64,000 bases of DNA. Origin: Dokdonella_A ginsengisoli (GTDB lineage Bacteria > Pseudomonadota > Gammaproteobacteria > Xanthomonadales > Rhodanobacteraceae). The DNA lies in the NCBI RefSeq assembly GCF_042652785.1, contig NZ_JBHSHD010000002.1, positions 343,352 through 407,351 of the forward strand, given 5' to 3'. A model generated the notes under the pieces. It did not search any database. It had not been told where the DNA came from and was given only the letters and a program-made list of their open reading frames with translations. Position numbers and translations under genes: made by a program. Shown here piece by piece: positions 49,634 through 59,181 of the stretch; position 1 is the stretch's first letter, and each line of letters starts with the position of its first letter.

Positions 49634-50644
49634 TCAGGCGGCGAACGAGCGGAACGCCGCGCCGGCCGCCTCGATCGCGGCGTCGTCGATGTCCAGGTGC
49701 GTGACGAGGCGGACCGTCGGCAGGTAGCCGATGCTCGCGCGCACGCCGTGCGCCTGCAGGTGCGCGTCGAGCGCGCGCAGGCGCGAGGCGTCGACCTCGA
49801 TGAAGACCATGTTGGTGTGCTGCGCGGCGACGGCGATGCCGTCGAGGCCGTGCAGCAGCGCGGCCAGCCGCGCGGCGCGCGCGTGGTCCTGCGCGAGGCG
49901 CTCGACGTGGTGGTCGAGCGCGTACAGGGCGGCGGCGGCGAGCAGTCCGGACTGGCGCAGGCCGCCGCCGAGCATCTTGCGCCAGCGCCTGGCCTCGCCG
50001 ATCAGCGCCGCATCGCCGAGCAGCACCGAACCGACCGGCGCGCCGAGCCCCTTGGAGAGGCACACCGACACGCTGTCGAACGGCGCGGCGAGTTCGCGCG
50101 GCGGCCGGCCGCTGGCGACCGCCGCATTGAACAGGCGCGCGCCGTCCAGATGCACGGCGAGCCCGCGCCCGCGCGCCCACGCCGCCGCGGCGACCACGTA
50201 GTCCTGCGGCAGCACGCGACCGTGCCAGGTGTTCTCCAGCGCGAGCAGGCGCGTGCGCGCGAAGTGCGGATCGTCCGGCTTGACCGCGCGCTCGAGCGCG
50301 TCGAGCGGCAGCGTGCCGTCCGGCGCATGGACGATCGGCTGCGGCTGGATCGAGCCGAGCACGGCGGCGCCGCCGCCTTCGTACTTGTAGGTGTGCGCCT
50401 CCATGCCGACCAGGTACTCGTCGCCGCGGCGGCAGTGACACAACAGGGCGATCAGATTGCTCTGCGTGCCGCTGGGCAGGAACAGGCCCGTTTCGAAACC
50501 GAGGTCGTCGGCGAGCCGGCGCTCGAGCCGCGCCACCGTCGGATCCTCGCCGTAGACGTCATCGCCGACCTCGGCGGCGGCGATCGCGGCGCGCATCGCC
50601 GCGCTCGGCCGGGTCACGGTGTCGCTGCGCAAATCGATCGTCAT
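49634..50644 (-). CDS. ltaE: Low-specificity L-threonine aldolase
   Basis: A 336-residue PLP enzyme that cleaves threonine and allo-threonine to glycine and acetaldehyde. MTIDLRSDTVTRPSAAMRAA is the usual start. LFLPSGTQSNLIALLCHCRR, ALENTWHGRVLP, VHLDGARLFNAAVASG (PLP-binding Asp) and SVSVCLSKGLGAPVGSVLLG with the Schiff-base lysine are family motifs. HTNMVFIEVD is also conserved. It is divergent from xthA. Confidence 0.93.
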   Translation of the reverse strand: MTIDLRSDTVTRPSAAMRAAIAAAEVGDDVYGEDPTVARLERRLADDLGFETGLFLPSGTQSNLIALLCHCRRGDEYLVGMEAHTYKYEGGGAAVLGSIQPQPIVHAPDGTLPLDALERAVKPDDPHFARTRLLALENTWHGRVLPQDYVVAAAAWARGRGLAVHLDGARLFNAAVASGRPPRELAAPFDSVSVCLSKGLGAPVGSVLLGDAALIGEARRWRKMLGGGLRQSGLLAAAALYALDHHVERLAQDHARAARLAALLHGLDGIAVAAQHTNMVFIEVDASRLRALDAHLQAHGVRASIGYLPTVRLVTHLDIDDAAIEAAGAAFRSFAA

Positions 50645-50711
50645 GCCTGTCGTTCCTCGTCGCGGACCGCCAGCGTAACGAGGGCGGCGCCCGCTCCGCT
50701 ACACTTGGCCG

Positions 50712-51485
50712 ATGAAGATCGCGAGCTGGAACGTCAATTCCTTGAACGTGCGCCTGCCGCACGTCGAGCAGTGGTGCGGCGAGGCGCGACCGGACGTGCT
50801 CGCGCTGCAGGAAACCAAGCTCGAGGACGCGAAGTTCCCGGTCGCCGCGCTGGAGGCGGCCGGCTATCACAGCGCGTTCTCGGGACAGAAGACCTACAAC
50901 GGCGTGGCGATCCTCGCGCGCGAGCCGATCGCCGACGTGCAGCATGGCATCGACGGCTTCGAGGATCCGCAGCGGCGCATCCTGACCGCGACCGTGGGCG
51001 ACGTGCGCATCGTCAATCTCTACGTCGTCAACGGCCAGGCCGTCGGCAGCGAGAAGTACGCCTACAAGCTCGACTGGCTGGCCAGGGTCACCGCCTTCCT
51101 CGGCGAGGAGCTGCGCCGCCATCCGCGCATGGTCGTGCTCGGCGACTTCAACATCGCTCCGGACGACCGCGACGTGCACGATCCGGCCGCCTGGCACGAG
51201 CAGATCCTGTGCTCGACGCCGGAGCGCGAGGCGCTGCGGCGCATGCTCGATCTCGGTTTCGTCGACAGCTTCCGGCTGTTCCACGACGACGCCGGTCATT
51301 TCAGCTGGTGGGACTACCGCCAGGCGGCGTTCCGGCGCGATCTCGGCCTGCGCATCGACCTCATGCTGGTCTCCGAGGCGCTGCGCGGCCGTTGCCGCGC
51401 GGCCGCGATCGACCGCACGCCGCGCACCTGGGAGCGCGCCTCCGACCACACACCCGTCACGGTGGAGCTCGACGATGGTCGCTGA
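50712..51485 (+). CDS. xthA: Exodeoxyribonuclease III
   Basis: A 257-residue AP endonuclease/3'-exonuclease. It has KIASWNVNSLNVRLPHVEQW, the metal-binding Glu in VLALQETKLED, YNGVAILAR, VVNGQAVGSEKYAYKLDWLA, GDFNIAPDDRDVHDP and the end SDHTPVTVELD. The gene has TACACT six bases before the ATG, which would give a leaderless or nearly leaderless mRNA if it is the -10 element. The next gene begins 11 bases before its stop. Confidence 0.95.
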   Translation: MKIASWNVNSLNVRLPHVEQWCGEARPDVLALQETKLEDAKFPVAALEAAGYHSAFSGQKTYNGVAILAREPIADVQHGIDGFEDPQRRILTATVGDVRIVNLYVVNGQAVGSEKYAYKLDWLARVTAFLGEELRRHPRMVVLGDFNIAPDDRDVHDPAAWHEQILCSTPEREALRRMLDLGFVDSFRLFHDDAGHFSWWDYRQAAFRRDLGLRIDLMLVSEALRGRCRAAAIDRTPRTWERASDHTPVTVELDDGR

Positions 51486-52131
51486 CTGGCCCAGCTCGCC
51501 GAGCGACAGCGATCTGGAAGAACTCGATCGCTTCCTGCGCACGCACGCGAAGGAGGAAGACCTCCTGCTCGACGGCGTGCACGGCTTCCTGACCGCGCTG
51601 GCGATCGGCCCGACGCCGGCGAAGCCGGAGGAATGGCTGCCGGAGATCCTGCACGAGCCGTTCGCGGACGCCGACGAGGGCGAGCGCGTGCTGACCCTGC
51701 TCGCGCGCCTCAACGACGCGATCGCGCCGGAACTGGAAACCGGCACCTACGAGCCGATCCTCGGCGAACTGGAGATGGACGAAGGACATCCCGCGTTCAC
51801 CGCGCGCGGCTGGTGCGAAGGCTTCTCGCGCGGCATCGACCTGCGCGCGCCGTCGTGGGAAGGCCGCCTGGGCAACGATTCGGAGCTGATGGAGCTGCTC
51901 GGCCCGATCATCGCGCTGGCGATCGACGACGGCGTGTTCGAGAGCGACGCCGAATTCGCGCCGCTCGGCGAGGACGACTACGACGAATGCCTGGCGCAGA
52001 TCCCGCAGGCGGTCGGCGCGGTCGCCGACTACTGGCGCGACCATCCGCTCAGCGCCGAGGAGCAGGCCGCGCCGCGCGACGAAGGATCGCTGACGCCGCC
52101 GCGCCGCCGCGGCGGCCGCTGGGTGCACTGA
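51475..52131 (+). CDS. YecA/UPF0149 family protein
   Basis: A 218-residue acidic protein overlapping xthA by 11 bases. UPF0149 features are DLEELDRFLRTHAKEEDLLL, DGVHGFLTALAIGPTPAKPE, WCEGFSRGIDL and LLGPIIALAIDDGV. Unlike many YecA proteins it lacks the C-terminal SEC-C zinc motif; instead the end is basic (PPRRRGGRWVH). Function unknown. The overlap with xthA indicates co-translation. Confidence 0.9.
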   Translation: MVADWPSSPSDSDLEELDRFLRTHAKEEDLLLDGVHGFLTALAIGPTPAKPEEWLPEILHEPFADADEGERVLTLLARLNDAIAPELETGTYEPILGELEMDEGHPAFTARGWCEGFSRGIDLRAPSWEGRLGNDSELMELLGPIIALAIDDGVFESDAEFAPLGEDDYDECLAQIPQAVGAVADYWRDHPLSAEEQAAPRDEGSLTPPRRRGGRWVH

Positions 52132-52135
52132 GCGG

Positions 52136-52165
52136 CCGCCGCGCCGCCCGACGGCGGCGCGGCGG
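52136..52165. terminator. Hairpin between convergent genes (13-bp perfect stem)
   Basis: CCGCCGCGCCGCC (52136-52148) pairs perfectly with GGCGGCGCGGCGG (52153-52165) across a CGAC loop. It is followed on the plus strand by GTTTC. It fills the gap between the convergent YecA-like gene and the CurA-like gene and probably acts as a terminator for both. Confidence 0.7.
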
Positions 52166-52168
52166 GTT

Positions 52169-53215
52169 TCAGTCCTGCGCCACCTGCACCACGAGCTTGC
52201 CGAAGTTGCGCCCTTCGAGCAGGCCGGTGAACGCCGCCGGCGCGTTCTCCAGTCCCGCGACGACGTCCTCGCGCAGCTTCACGCGGCCCGAGGCGATCCA
52301 TTCGCCCATGTCGCGGCGGAACGCGTCGAAACGCTCGGCGTAGTGGTCGAGGATGATGAAGCCCTGCACGCGCACGCGCCGCTGCAGCACGATCGACATC
52401 GCCAGCGGCAACCGGTTCGGGCCGGGCGGCAGCGTCTTGTCGTTGTAGTGCGCGATCACGCCGCAGACCGGCACGCGCGCGTGGTCGTTGAGCCGCGGCA
52501 GCACCGCGTCGAACACGGCGCCGCCGACGTTCTCGAAGTAGACGTCGATGCCGTCCGGGCAGGCCGCGGCGAGGCGTTCGGCCAGCGCGGGCTCGCGATG
52601 GTCGAGGCAGGCGTCCAGGCCCAGTTCCTCGACCGCGTAGCGGCACTTGTCCGCGCCGCCGGCGATGCCGACCACGCGCGCGCCCTTGAGTTTTGCGATC
52701 TGCCCGACCGCCGCGCCCACCGCACCGGTCGCCGCGGCGACGACCACGGTTTCGCCGGGCTTGGGCTGGCCGATGTCGAGCAGGCCGACGTAGGCGGTGA
52801 AGCCGGGCATGCCCAGGCCGCCGAGCGCCAGCGACGGCTGCGCCATCTCGCCGAGCGGACGCAGGTCGCTGCCGTCGGACAGCGCGTAGTCCTGCCAGCC
52901 GGCGTTGCCGAGCACGAGATCGCCGGCGCGGAACTGCGGATGGCGCGAGGCGACGACGCGATTGACCGTGGCGCCGACCATCGTCCGGCCCAGCGGCACC
53001 GCCGGCATGTAGCTCGGCCCGACCTCGTCCATCAGGTTGCGCATGTACGGATCGAGCGACAGATGCAGCGTGCGCAGCAGCACCTGGCCTTCGGCCGGCA
53101 CCGGCACCTCGACGTGCTCGAGACGGAAATCCTCGGGCTTTGGCGCGCCCTGCGGATGCGCGGCGAGGACGATGCGGCGGTTGACGGTAGCGGTGGGCGA
53201 CATGGCCGGGTCCAT
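52169..53215 (-). CDS. NADP-dependent MDR-family oxidoreductase (CurA-like)
   Basis: A 348-residue zinc-independent medium-chain reductase. RRIVLAAHPQGAPKPEDF starts the family core; SLDPYMRNLM, PGFTAYVGLLDIGQPKPGET and VVAAATGAVGAAVGQIAKLK with the Rossmann GxxGxxG are typical, then GAVFDAVLPRLNDHARVPVC. CurA of E. coli reduces curcumin, and plant relatives reduce alkenals. The Met at 53215 is used; MSPTAT at 53203 is an alternative. The gene is convergent with YecA and divergent from pirin. Confidence 0.9.
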   Translation of the reverse strand: MDPAMSPTATVNRRIVLAAHPQGAPKPEDFRLEHVEVPVPAEGQVLLRTLHLSLDPYMRNLMDEVGPSYMPAVPLGRTMVGATVNRVVASRHPQFRAGDLVLGNAGWQDYALSDGSDLRPLGEMAQPSLALGGLGMPGFTAYVGLLDIGQPKPGETVVVAAATGAVGAAVGQIAKLKGARVVGIAGGADKCRYAVEELGLDACLDHREPALAERLAAACPDGIDVYFENVGGAVFDAVLPRLNDHARVPVCGVIAHYNDKTLPPGPNRLPLAMSIVLQRRVRVQGFIILDHYAERFDAFRRDMGEWIASGRVKLREDVVAGLENAPAAFTGLLEGRNFGKLVVQVAQD

Positions 53216-53395
53216 GGGAGGGGACTGGCTGAGCTTGCGATGCTTTACGGCGAATCAAGGCTCGGCGCGGCGCGCTCGTGGCACGCGGCGGCCGCCGCGG
53301 CACTGTCTCCCGGCCGCGCCGGAGCGTTCACGCCACGATGCTTGTCGCGCCCCGCAGGCGGGCGCATCTTGGCCGTCTTCCCGATGGAGACATCC

Positions 53396-54256
53396 ATGAA
53401 CGCAACCGCCACTGCCTCCCGCCACGTCGCGCGCACGTTCCGCGGCCAGCCGGCCTCGGACGGCGCCGGCGTGAAGCTGACGCGCGTGATCGGCCAGCGC
53501 GACCTCGACATGCTCGACCCGTTCCTGCTGCTCGACGAGTTCCGCTCGGACCAGGCCGACGACTATCTCGCGGGCTTTCCGAACCATCCGCACCGCGGCT
53601 TCGAGACCGTCACCTACATGCTCGCCGGGCGCATGCGCCACGGCGACAACCAGGGCAACTCGGGCCTGCTGACGCCCGGCAGCGTGCAGTGGATGACGGC
53701 CGGGCGCGGCATCGTGCATTCGGAGATGCCCGAGCAGGAGAACGGCCTGATGGCCGGCTTCCAGCTGTGGGTCAACCTGCCGGCGAAGGACAAGATGACC
53801 GCGCCGCGCTATCAGGACATCGCGCCCGAACGCATCCCGCTCGTCGACGCCGGCGACGGCGTGCGCGTGCGCGTGATCGCCGGACGCTACGGCGACGCCA
53901 CCGGGCCGGTGTCGGGCATCGCGATCGATCCGCTGTACCTGGATTTCGAACTCGCGCCCGGCGCGCGCGCGGTGGCTTCGATCCCCGCCGGCCACAGCGC
54001 GTTCGCCTACGTCTACGAAGGCGCGGCGGAACTCGGCCCGGTCGGGGCGGCCCGGCGCGTCGCGCACAGCGAACTGGCCGTGCTCGATCGCGACGGCGAG
54101 TCGCTGCTGATCGGCGCCGGCGAAACGCCGACGCGCCTGATCGTGGTCGCCGGCAAGCCGCTGAACGAGCCGGTCGCGCGCTACGGCCCGTTCGTCATGA
54201 ACACGCCGGAGCAGATCGTCGAGGCGATCCGCGACTACCAGTCCGGCAAGTTCTGA
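53396..54256 (+). CDS. Pirin family protein
   Basis: A 286-residue double cupin. The ATG at 53396 has GGAGA seven bases upstream and is preferred over the Met at 53384. Family motifs are LDMLDPFLLLDEF, GFPNHPHRGFETVTYMLAGR (metal His pair), MRHGDNQGN (third His) and GSVQWMTAGRGIVHSEMPEQ (Glu). The metal set is complete. Some pirins are quercetinases; others regulate enzymes. Its role here is not shown by the neighbours. Confidence 0.93.
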   Translation: MNATATASRHVARTFRGQPASDGAGVKLTRVIGQRDLDMLDPFLLLDEFRSDQADDYLAGFPNHPHRGFETVTYMLAGRMRHGDNQGNSGLLTPGSVQWMTAGRGIVHSEMPEQENGLMAGFQLWVNLPAKDKMTAPRYQDIAPERIPLVDAGDGVRVRVIAGRYGDATGPVSGIAIDPLYLDFELAPGARAVASIPAGHSAFAYVYEGAAELGPVGAARRVAHSELAVLDRDGESLLIGAGETPTRLIVVAGKPLNEPVARYGPFVMNTPEQIVEAIRDYQSGKF

Positions 54257-54272
54257 CGGTGCCGATGCCATT

Positions 54273-54300
54273 CCGGCGGCGGTCACGCGACCGCCGCCGG
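54273..54300. terminator. Hairpin between convergent pirin and the exported protein gene (12-bp stem)
   Basis: CCGGCGGCGGTC (54273-54284) pairs perfectly with GACCGCCGCCGG (54289-54300) across ACGC. It separates the pirin gene from the convergent exported-protein gene. It has no T tract, so efficiency is uncertain, but the stem is strong. Confidence 0.6.
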
Positions 54301-54307
54301 AGCGGTT

Positions 54308-56710
54308 TCACGGAATGGTGATCGCGTTGCCGCTGCGGTCGTAGGCGTAGTCCAGCACGGTGGCCGGGAAGCCGGCCCCGCCGCCGGCCTGCAGGTGCAC
54401 GTAGCCGAAGTTCAGCTGGCCGGTCTGCTCGTTGTAGAACTCCACGCCGAGATAGCCGGTCGCGCCGGCCAGCCAGTTGTCGAGCGAGGTCGAGTTCGGC
54501 GCGAAGAAGACCGTGGAGTACGGGCCGACCAGCGCGCCGCTCTGCAGCACCGAATAGCGGATGCCGCCCGAACCGCCGACGTCGACCACCCCGCCGACCG
54601 CCGCCTCGGTGACGAGGTCGGCGTACCAGTACACGTACAGCGCCTGGCCGCTGCCGCCGTCGTTGGCGTACAGGTTGACGTCGTCGATGCGGTCCGCGCT
54701 CCACGGTCCGTGCGTGCCGGTGACGAGGTCGATGGCGATGCCGTCGAGGTCGGCCGGCACCGGCCAGTTCAGCGGTCCGCTGCGGACCACGTCGCCGATC
54801 ACGGTAGCGCCGCCGCACTGCCCGTCCTCTCCGGATTCGAAACCGCTGCAGAACAGTCCGTCGCCGCTCGCCGACGCGGTGACGGTCGCCGTCACGGGCA
54901 CGGCGAGCAGGGCGTGGTCGGGATCGCTGGTCGCCACGCACAGCACGGCCGAGTGATCGCCCGGCAGCAGCGAAGCGGCGTTGACCGCGATCCACAGCGG
55001 CGCCGACGCGCCGGCGGCGAGCTGGCCGGACGCCGGCGTCGAGCTGAGCCAGTCCACGCCGCCCGGCGCGGCGCAGTCGGCGGCGGCGAGCGCGGTGGAA
55101 TAGTCCAGCGCGGCGGCGCCGACGTCGGTCAGCACGATCGGCGCGGCGACGGTCGCGCCGGCCGGCACCTCGAGGGCAAGGCTCGGTGCGGACAGCGCGG
55201 CGGCGGGACCGCTCGCGCCGGCCGGGCCGAGCGTGACGCTGTCGATCCACCAGCCGTTCGCGCCGGGCGCCGCCGTCGACGAATCGGTGCCGAAGCGCCA
55301 GCGGAACTGCACGGCGTGCCCGGCCGCGGCCGCCGGCAGCGTCACGCGCGTGTTGAGGAACGTGGCCTGCGTGCCGCCGGCCCAGGCCTCGCGCGCGCCG
55401 ATCGGGTTGCCCCCGCAGCAGCCGAACATCGTGTTGGTGTAGCCGCCGGAGACGAAGCTGCCGCCGGCCGCGAGGATGTCGTCGAACGGCGCGCCGTCGA
55501 TCGAGATCTCCAGCACGCCGCCGTCGTAGGGACTGGTTTCCAGCGCCCAGCGGTGGCGGAACGCCAGTTCGCTGCCCGCCGCCGGCGTCACCACCGGGCT
55601 GTACAGGCTCGCCTCGCCGGCGGCCTCCGCCTCGGCAATGTGCGCGGCGTTGGGCGCGCTGTCGAACACGTCCGACTGCGTGGCCCAGGCGGTGTCGACG
55701 CCGTCGGCGGCCGTGCTCCAGCCGGCCGGCAGCGCCGGCGCGGCGACGTCGTCGAAGGTCCACGAATGCCCTTCGGCGGACGGCGCGGCGGTGGCGATCG
55801 CCAGCGCCCAGATCTCGCTGCCGCCGTTGGGCGTCGGGCCGAGCAGGGTGACCGCGCCGGTGTTCACGTCGAGCGTGTAGACCTGTCCCTGGAACGCGCC
55901 GCCCGCGCCGAGTGCGCCGAACGCGGTCCAGTACAGCGTGTCGGTGCTCTTGTCGAAGTCCATGCCCTGGGCGTAGGCCGCGCTCACGCCGGTCGGCCCG
56001 ATCACCTGCACGCCGCCGTCGGTCTTGTCGATCTTGATCAGGTAGTTGTCGTACGGCTCGATGATGCTCACCGCGTACATCTCGCCGGCCGAGTTGATGG
56101 CGATGTCGACCGGCAGGTAGTCGGCCGCGCCGCCGGCGAGCGGTGCGACCGTGGCGACGGCCGCCGTGGCCGGGTCGATCGTGTAGAGGTGGCAGCCGAT
56201 GCCGACGACGTGGTTGCAGGCGACCGCGAACACCGTGTCGGTGGTCGGATCCCACTTCATGCCGACCCAGTATTCGCCGTCGACCGGCGAGGCGGCCGGG
56301 CCGACGTCGGTGACCGTCGCGTCGGCGGTGCTGATCGTGCGCAGCACGTTCTCGTCGCCGATCAGGTACTGCTTGCTGAAGTCGTTGCCGACGAAGGTGG
56401 CCGTCCACAGGGTGGAGTCGGTGGGCTGCGGGCCGATCGAGGCGGAGCTGGCCGGCGAGGAGACGTCGAACGTCGAATACTGGCGCGCGAACGTGAGCCT
56501 CATCTCCAGCGCGTAGGCCGGCACCGAACCGAGCACCTGCCCGATCGAGGCCGGCGTCGCCTGCGCGGCGACCGCGGCGGGGCGCGCCGGCTGCGCCGCG
56601 GGCGGCAGCGTCGAGCGCGTGCGGAGGGAAGCTCCCTCGTCCGCCTGCGCGGCGCAGGCGAGGGTCAGTGCGGCGAAGGCCGGCAGGATGGGATGGATGC
56701 GTCTGGCCAC
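54308..56710 (-). CDS. Large exported multidomain protein with internal GLFCSGFES motif
   Basis: An 800-residue protein with a Sec signal peptide ending near ACAAQA. Residues about 95-330 are a beta-propeller-like part with repeated strands (TISTADATVTDVGPAASPVD, YTIDPATAAVATVAPLAGGA, GMDFDKSTDTLYWTAFGALG). Residues 335-510 hold a jelly-roll part with paired segments (SWTFDDVAAPALPAGW, WWIDSVTLGPAG), then an immunoglobulin-like domain (about 515-610). DGLFCSGFESGEDGQC at about 615-630 resembles the C-terminal tail of other proteins here but lies inside. About 170 residues follow, ending DRSGNAITIP. It is downstream of the winged-helix/TPR regulator at 56881. Function unknown. Confidence 0.8.
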   Translation of the reverse strand: MARRIHPILPAFAALTLACAAQADEGASLRTRSTLPPAAQPARPAAVAAQATPASIGQVLGSVPAYALEMRLTFARQYSTFDVSSPASSASIGPQPTDSTLWTATFVGNDFSKQYLIGDENVLRTISTADATVTDVGPAASPVDGEYWVGMKWDPTTDTVFAVACNHVVGIGCHLYTIDPATAAVATVAPLAGGAADYLPVDIAINSAGEMYAVSIIEPYDNYLIKIDKTDGGVQVIGPTGVSAAYAQGMDFDKSTDTLYWTAFGALGAGGAFQGQVYTLDVNTGAVTLLGPTPNGGSEIWALAIATAAPSAEGHSWTFDDVAAPALPAGWSTAADGVDTAWATQSDVFDSAPNAAHIAEAEAAGEASLYSPVVTPAAGSELAFRHRWALETSPYDGGVLEISIDGAPFDDILAAGGSFVSGGYTNTMFGCCGGNPIGAREAWAGGTQATFLNTRVTLPAAAAGHAVQFRWRFGTDSSTAAPGANGWWIDSVTLGPAGASGPAAALSAPSLALEVPAGATVAAPIVLTDVGAAALDYSTALAAADCAAPGGVDWLSSTPASGQLAAGASAPLWIAVNAASLLPGDHSAVLCVATSDPDHALLAVPVTATVTASASGDGLFCSGFESGEDGQCGGATVIGDVVRSGPLNWPVPADLDGIAIDLVTGTHGPWSADRIDDVNLYANDGGSGQALYVYWYADLVTEAAVGGVVDVGGSGGIRYSVLQSGALVGPYSTVFFAPNSTSLDNWLAGATGYLGVEFYNEQTGQLNFGYVHLQAGGGAGFPATVLDYAYDRSGNAITIP

Positions 56711-56880
56711 GTGGTTTTGCCCCGAGCTGGGTGGATGGCGCTCGCGTCGCCGCGAACGGGTCGATGCCGATCAGAGGCCAAGAGTCCCTCCCGATACGCC
56801 GCCGATGCGTGACCGGTCCGTTGCCGAATCCGACAATCGCCTGAAAACGCAGGATTTTTACGACACCACGCGCACGCCAC

Positions 56881-59181
56881 TCAGCGCAGCTGGGTGGACG
56901 CGGCGAGCAGGTCGCCGGGCAGCGGGCGCTCCCCGGCGAGGCGCTGCGCCGCGGCGTAGGCGCGGGCGAAGGCCTCCGGCTGGCGCAGGGCGAGGTACAG
57001 GCGCGCCTGCAGCACGGCGCAGGCGAAGTCCTCGCCGGCCCAGTCGGCGACCTGGCCGACCACGGTCGTCGCCTTCGACGCCTGGCCGGCGCGGATCAGC
57101 GCCATGCCCCAGGAGACGACGACTTCGGCGACGTCCGCCGGTGCCCCCGCGCCTTTCGCCGCGGCCAGGCTCGCCTCGTAGGCGCGCGTCGCGGCGGCCG
57201 GGTCGACCGGCCAGCGCGTTTCGGCCTCGACCAGGTTCCGGTAGATCGCGCCGATGCCGGCATCGTTCGACGGCGCGTCCAGGCGCCCGGGCGCCGTTTC
57301 GGTCTTCGCCGCCGCCGTCGCGCGCAGGCTGCGGCTGAGCACCAGCCAGCCGCTGTTGCGGATGCGCGCGTACAGGGTCGAGGCCAGCGCCGGGTCCGCC
57401 AGGGCGCGCATCGCCGCTTCGGCGCGCCGCGCCGCCGACGCCGCGTCGCCCTGCTCGAAGTCGAGCTGCGCCAGCTCGACCTGCACCGCGGCGGGCATGC
57501 CGACGATCTCGGCGGAAGCCGCGCTGCCGAGCAGCGACTGGAATTTCTCGCGCGCCTCGCGCGTGCGGCCGTTCAGGGCCAGCACGCGCGCGAAGGTGAA
57601 GCCGAACAGCGCCTCGCTCAGCGGATGGTCCAGCCGCGCCAGCCACGGTTCGGCGCGCCGCACCGTGGCCAGCGCGCCCTGCGGCTGCAGCAGGTACAGC
57701 TGCTCGGTGGCGCAGTTGCCCAGCGCGTCGACGAATTTCTCCGCGTCGCCGAAGCGCTCGAAGCGGTCGGCGGCGGCGTTCCACATCGCCAGCGATTCGG
57801 CATGGCGGTTGCGCAGGGCCAGCAAGGTCGCCTGCTGGCCCTGCAGCCGCGCCAGCTGCAGGCTGTCGCCGGCCAGTTCGAGCGCGATGCGCGCCTGCGA
57901 GAAATCCGCTTCGGCGTCGTCCAGATCGCCCTGCACCATGCGGAACAGGCCGCGGCCGTAAAACGCCTCGCCGAGCAGCTGCGGCGCGTTCATGCCGCGC
58001 AGCAGACCGATCGCCTCGCCGAGGCTGCGCTGCGCGGCCGCCAGGTCGCCGGCCTGCGCGACCGGTCCGGACAGGCCGATCAGCGCGCGCGCATGGGTGG
58101 TCGCGTCGATCGCCGGCAGCCGGCCGAGCAGCTCGAGATAGCCCGCGCGCGCAGCTTCCATGCGTTCGGTGGCCAGATCGACGTCGGCGCGGCGCAGCAG
58201 CCACGCCGGCGTGCCGCGCAGGTCCGCCGGTGCTTCGTCGAGCAGGCTGCGCGCGGTGGTGAAGTCGGTATCGAGCACGGCCGCGTCGATGCGCTGCAGC
58301 CACTGCTCATTCGGCGCATCGCCCTGTTCGACGTCCGTGCCCGCCGGGCGGCCCAGCGCCAGCAGCAGGCGGTTGCCGGCCTGGCGCGTCGCCGCGACGG
58401 CCGAATCCCCGTTCGCCTCGACCTCGCGCAGCACGCGATCGGCGTCGCGCCATTCGATCCGGCTGACCCAACCGGCGGCGACGCGGCGCGTGGTGGCGAC
58501 GACGAAGCGCCCTGCGCCGGTGGCGGCGCCGACGCGCTGTTCGCCGAGCAGGGGCGTGCCGTCGTTGCGCGCGGTGGCCGCGATGTTTCCGCTCGGCACC
58601 ACGCGCAGGCCCGCTTCGCGCAGGCGTTCGGCGATCTGGTCCATCAGGCCCAGCCGCAGCCAGGCCGACTCGGGATCCGCCTCCGGCTCGACCGCGACCG
58701 GCAGCACCGCGACCGCGTCCTTCGCGTCGAGCGCCGGGCGTGCGTGCCAGAGCCAGGCGCCCAGCACCACGGCAAGCGCGAGCACCGCGGCGGCCACGGC
58801 CGCGGCGATCCGGCGTGGCGTGCGGCCGGGCGGGGGGGATTCGACGACGGCATCGCCGGCGTCGGCGAGCCTCGTTTCGGCCACCCAGCGGTAGCCGAAG
58901 CGCGGCACGGTGCGCACCATCGACTGCCCCTCGCCGGCGTCGCCGACGACGCGGCGCAGCTTGCGGATCAGCTGGCCGAGCTGGGCGTCGGTGACGTCGA
59001 CGCGGCCCCAGATCGCCGCGATCAGCTCGTCGCGCCCGACCGCGCGTTCGCGATGCTCGATCAGCCACACCAGGCCGTCGAACACCTTCGGCGAAACCGT
59101 CAGCAGCTTTCCGCCGGAATGCAGCTCGCGCGCCGCCACGTCCAGGCGGAACGTGGCGAAGCGGTAAACGGATCGACTCAT
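56881..59181 (-). CDS. Membrane-bound winged-helix/TPR regulator, copy 1 (CadC-like)
   Basis: A 766-residue protein read from the Met at 59181. Residues 8-105 form an OmpR-type winged helix (FRLDVAARELHSGGKLLTVS, PKVFDGLVWLIEHRERAVGR, MVRTVPRFGYRWVAE). A single membrane helix is at 125-146 (IAAAVAAAVLALAVVLGAWL). Outside the membrane there is a segment that begins with VAVLPVAVEPEADPESAWLR followed by TPR-type helices to the end. This is the layout of CadC-type regulators that read a periplasmic signal and act on DNA from the membrane. The gene at 62060 is a paralogue. The likely target is the exported protein downstream. Confidence 0.9.
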   Translation of the reverse strand: MSRSVYRFATFRLDVAARELHSGGKLLTVSPKVFDGLVWLIEHRERAVGRDELIAAIWGRVDVTDAQLGQLIRKLRRVVGDAGEGQSMVRTVPRFGYRWVAETRLADAGDAVVESPPPGRTPRRIAAAVAAAVLALAVVLGAWLWHARPALDAKDAVAVLPVAVEPEADPESAWLRLGLMDQIAERLREAGLRVVPSGNIAATARNDGTPLLGEQRVGAATGAGRFVVATTRRVAAGWVSRIEWRDADRVLREVEANGDSAVAATRQAGNRLLLALGRPAGTDVEQGDAPNEQWLQRIDAAVLDTDFTTARSLLDEAPADLRGTPAWLLRRADVDLATERMEAARAGYLELLGRLPAIDATTHARALIGLSGPVAQAGDLAAAQRSLGEAIGLLRGMNAPQLLGEAFYGRGLFRMVQGDLDDAEADFSQARIALELAGDSLQLARLQGQQATLLALRNRHAESLAMWNAAADRFERFGDAEKFVDALGNCATEQLYLLQPQGALATVRRAEPWLARLDHPLSEALFGFTFARVLALNGRTREAREKFQSLLGSAASAEIVGMPAAVQVELAQLDFEQGDAASAARRAEAAMRALADPALASTLYARIRNSGWLVLSRSLRATAAAKTETAPGRLDAPSNDAGIGAIYRNLVEAETRWPVDPAAATRAYEASLAAAKGAGAPADVAEVVVSWGMALIRAGQASKATTVVGQVADWAGEDFACAVLQARLYLALRQPEAFARAYAAAQRLAGERPLPGDLLAASTQLR

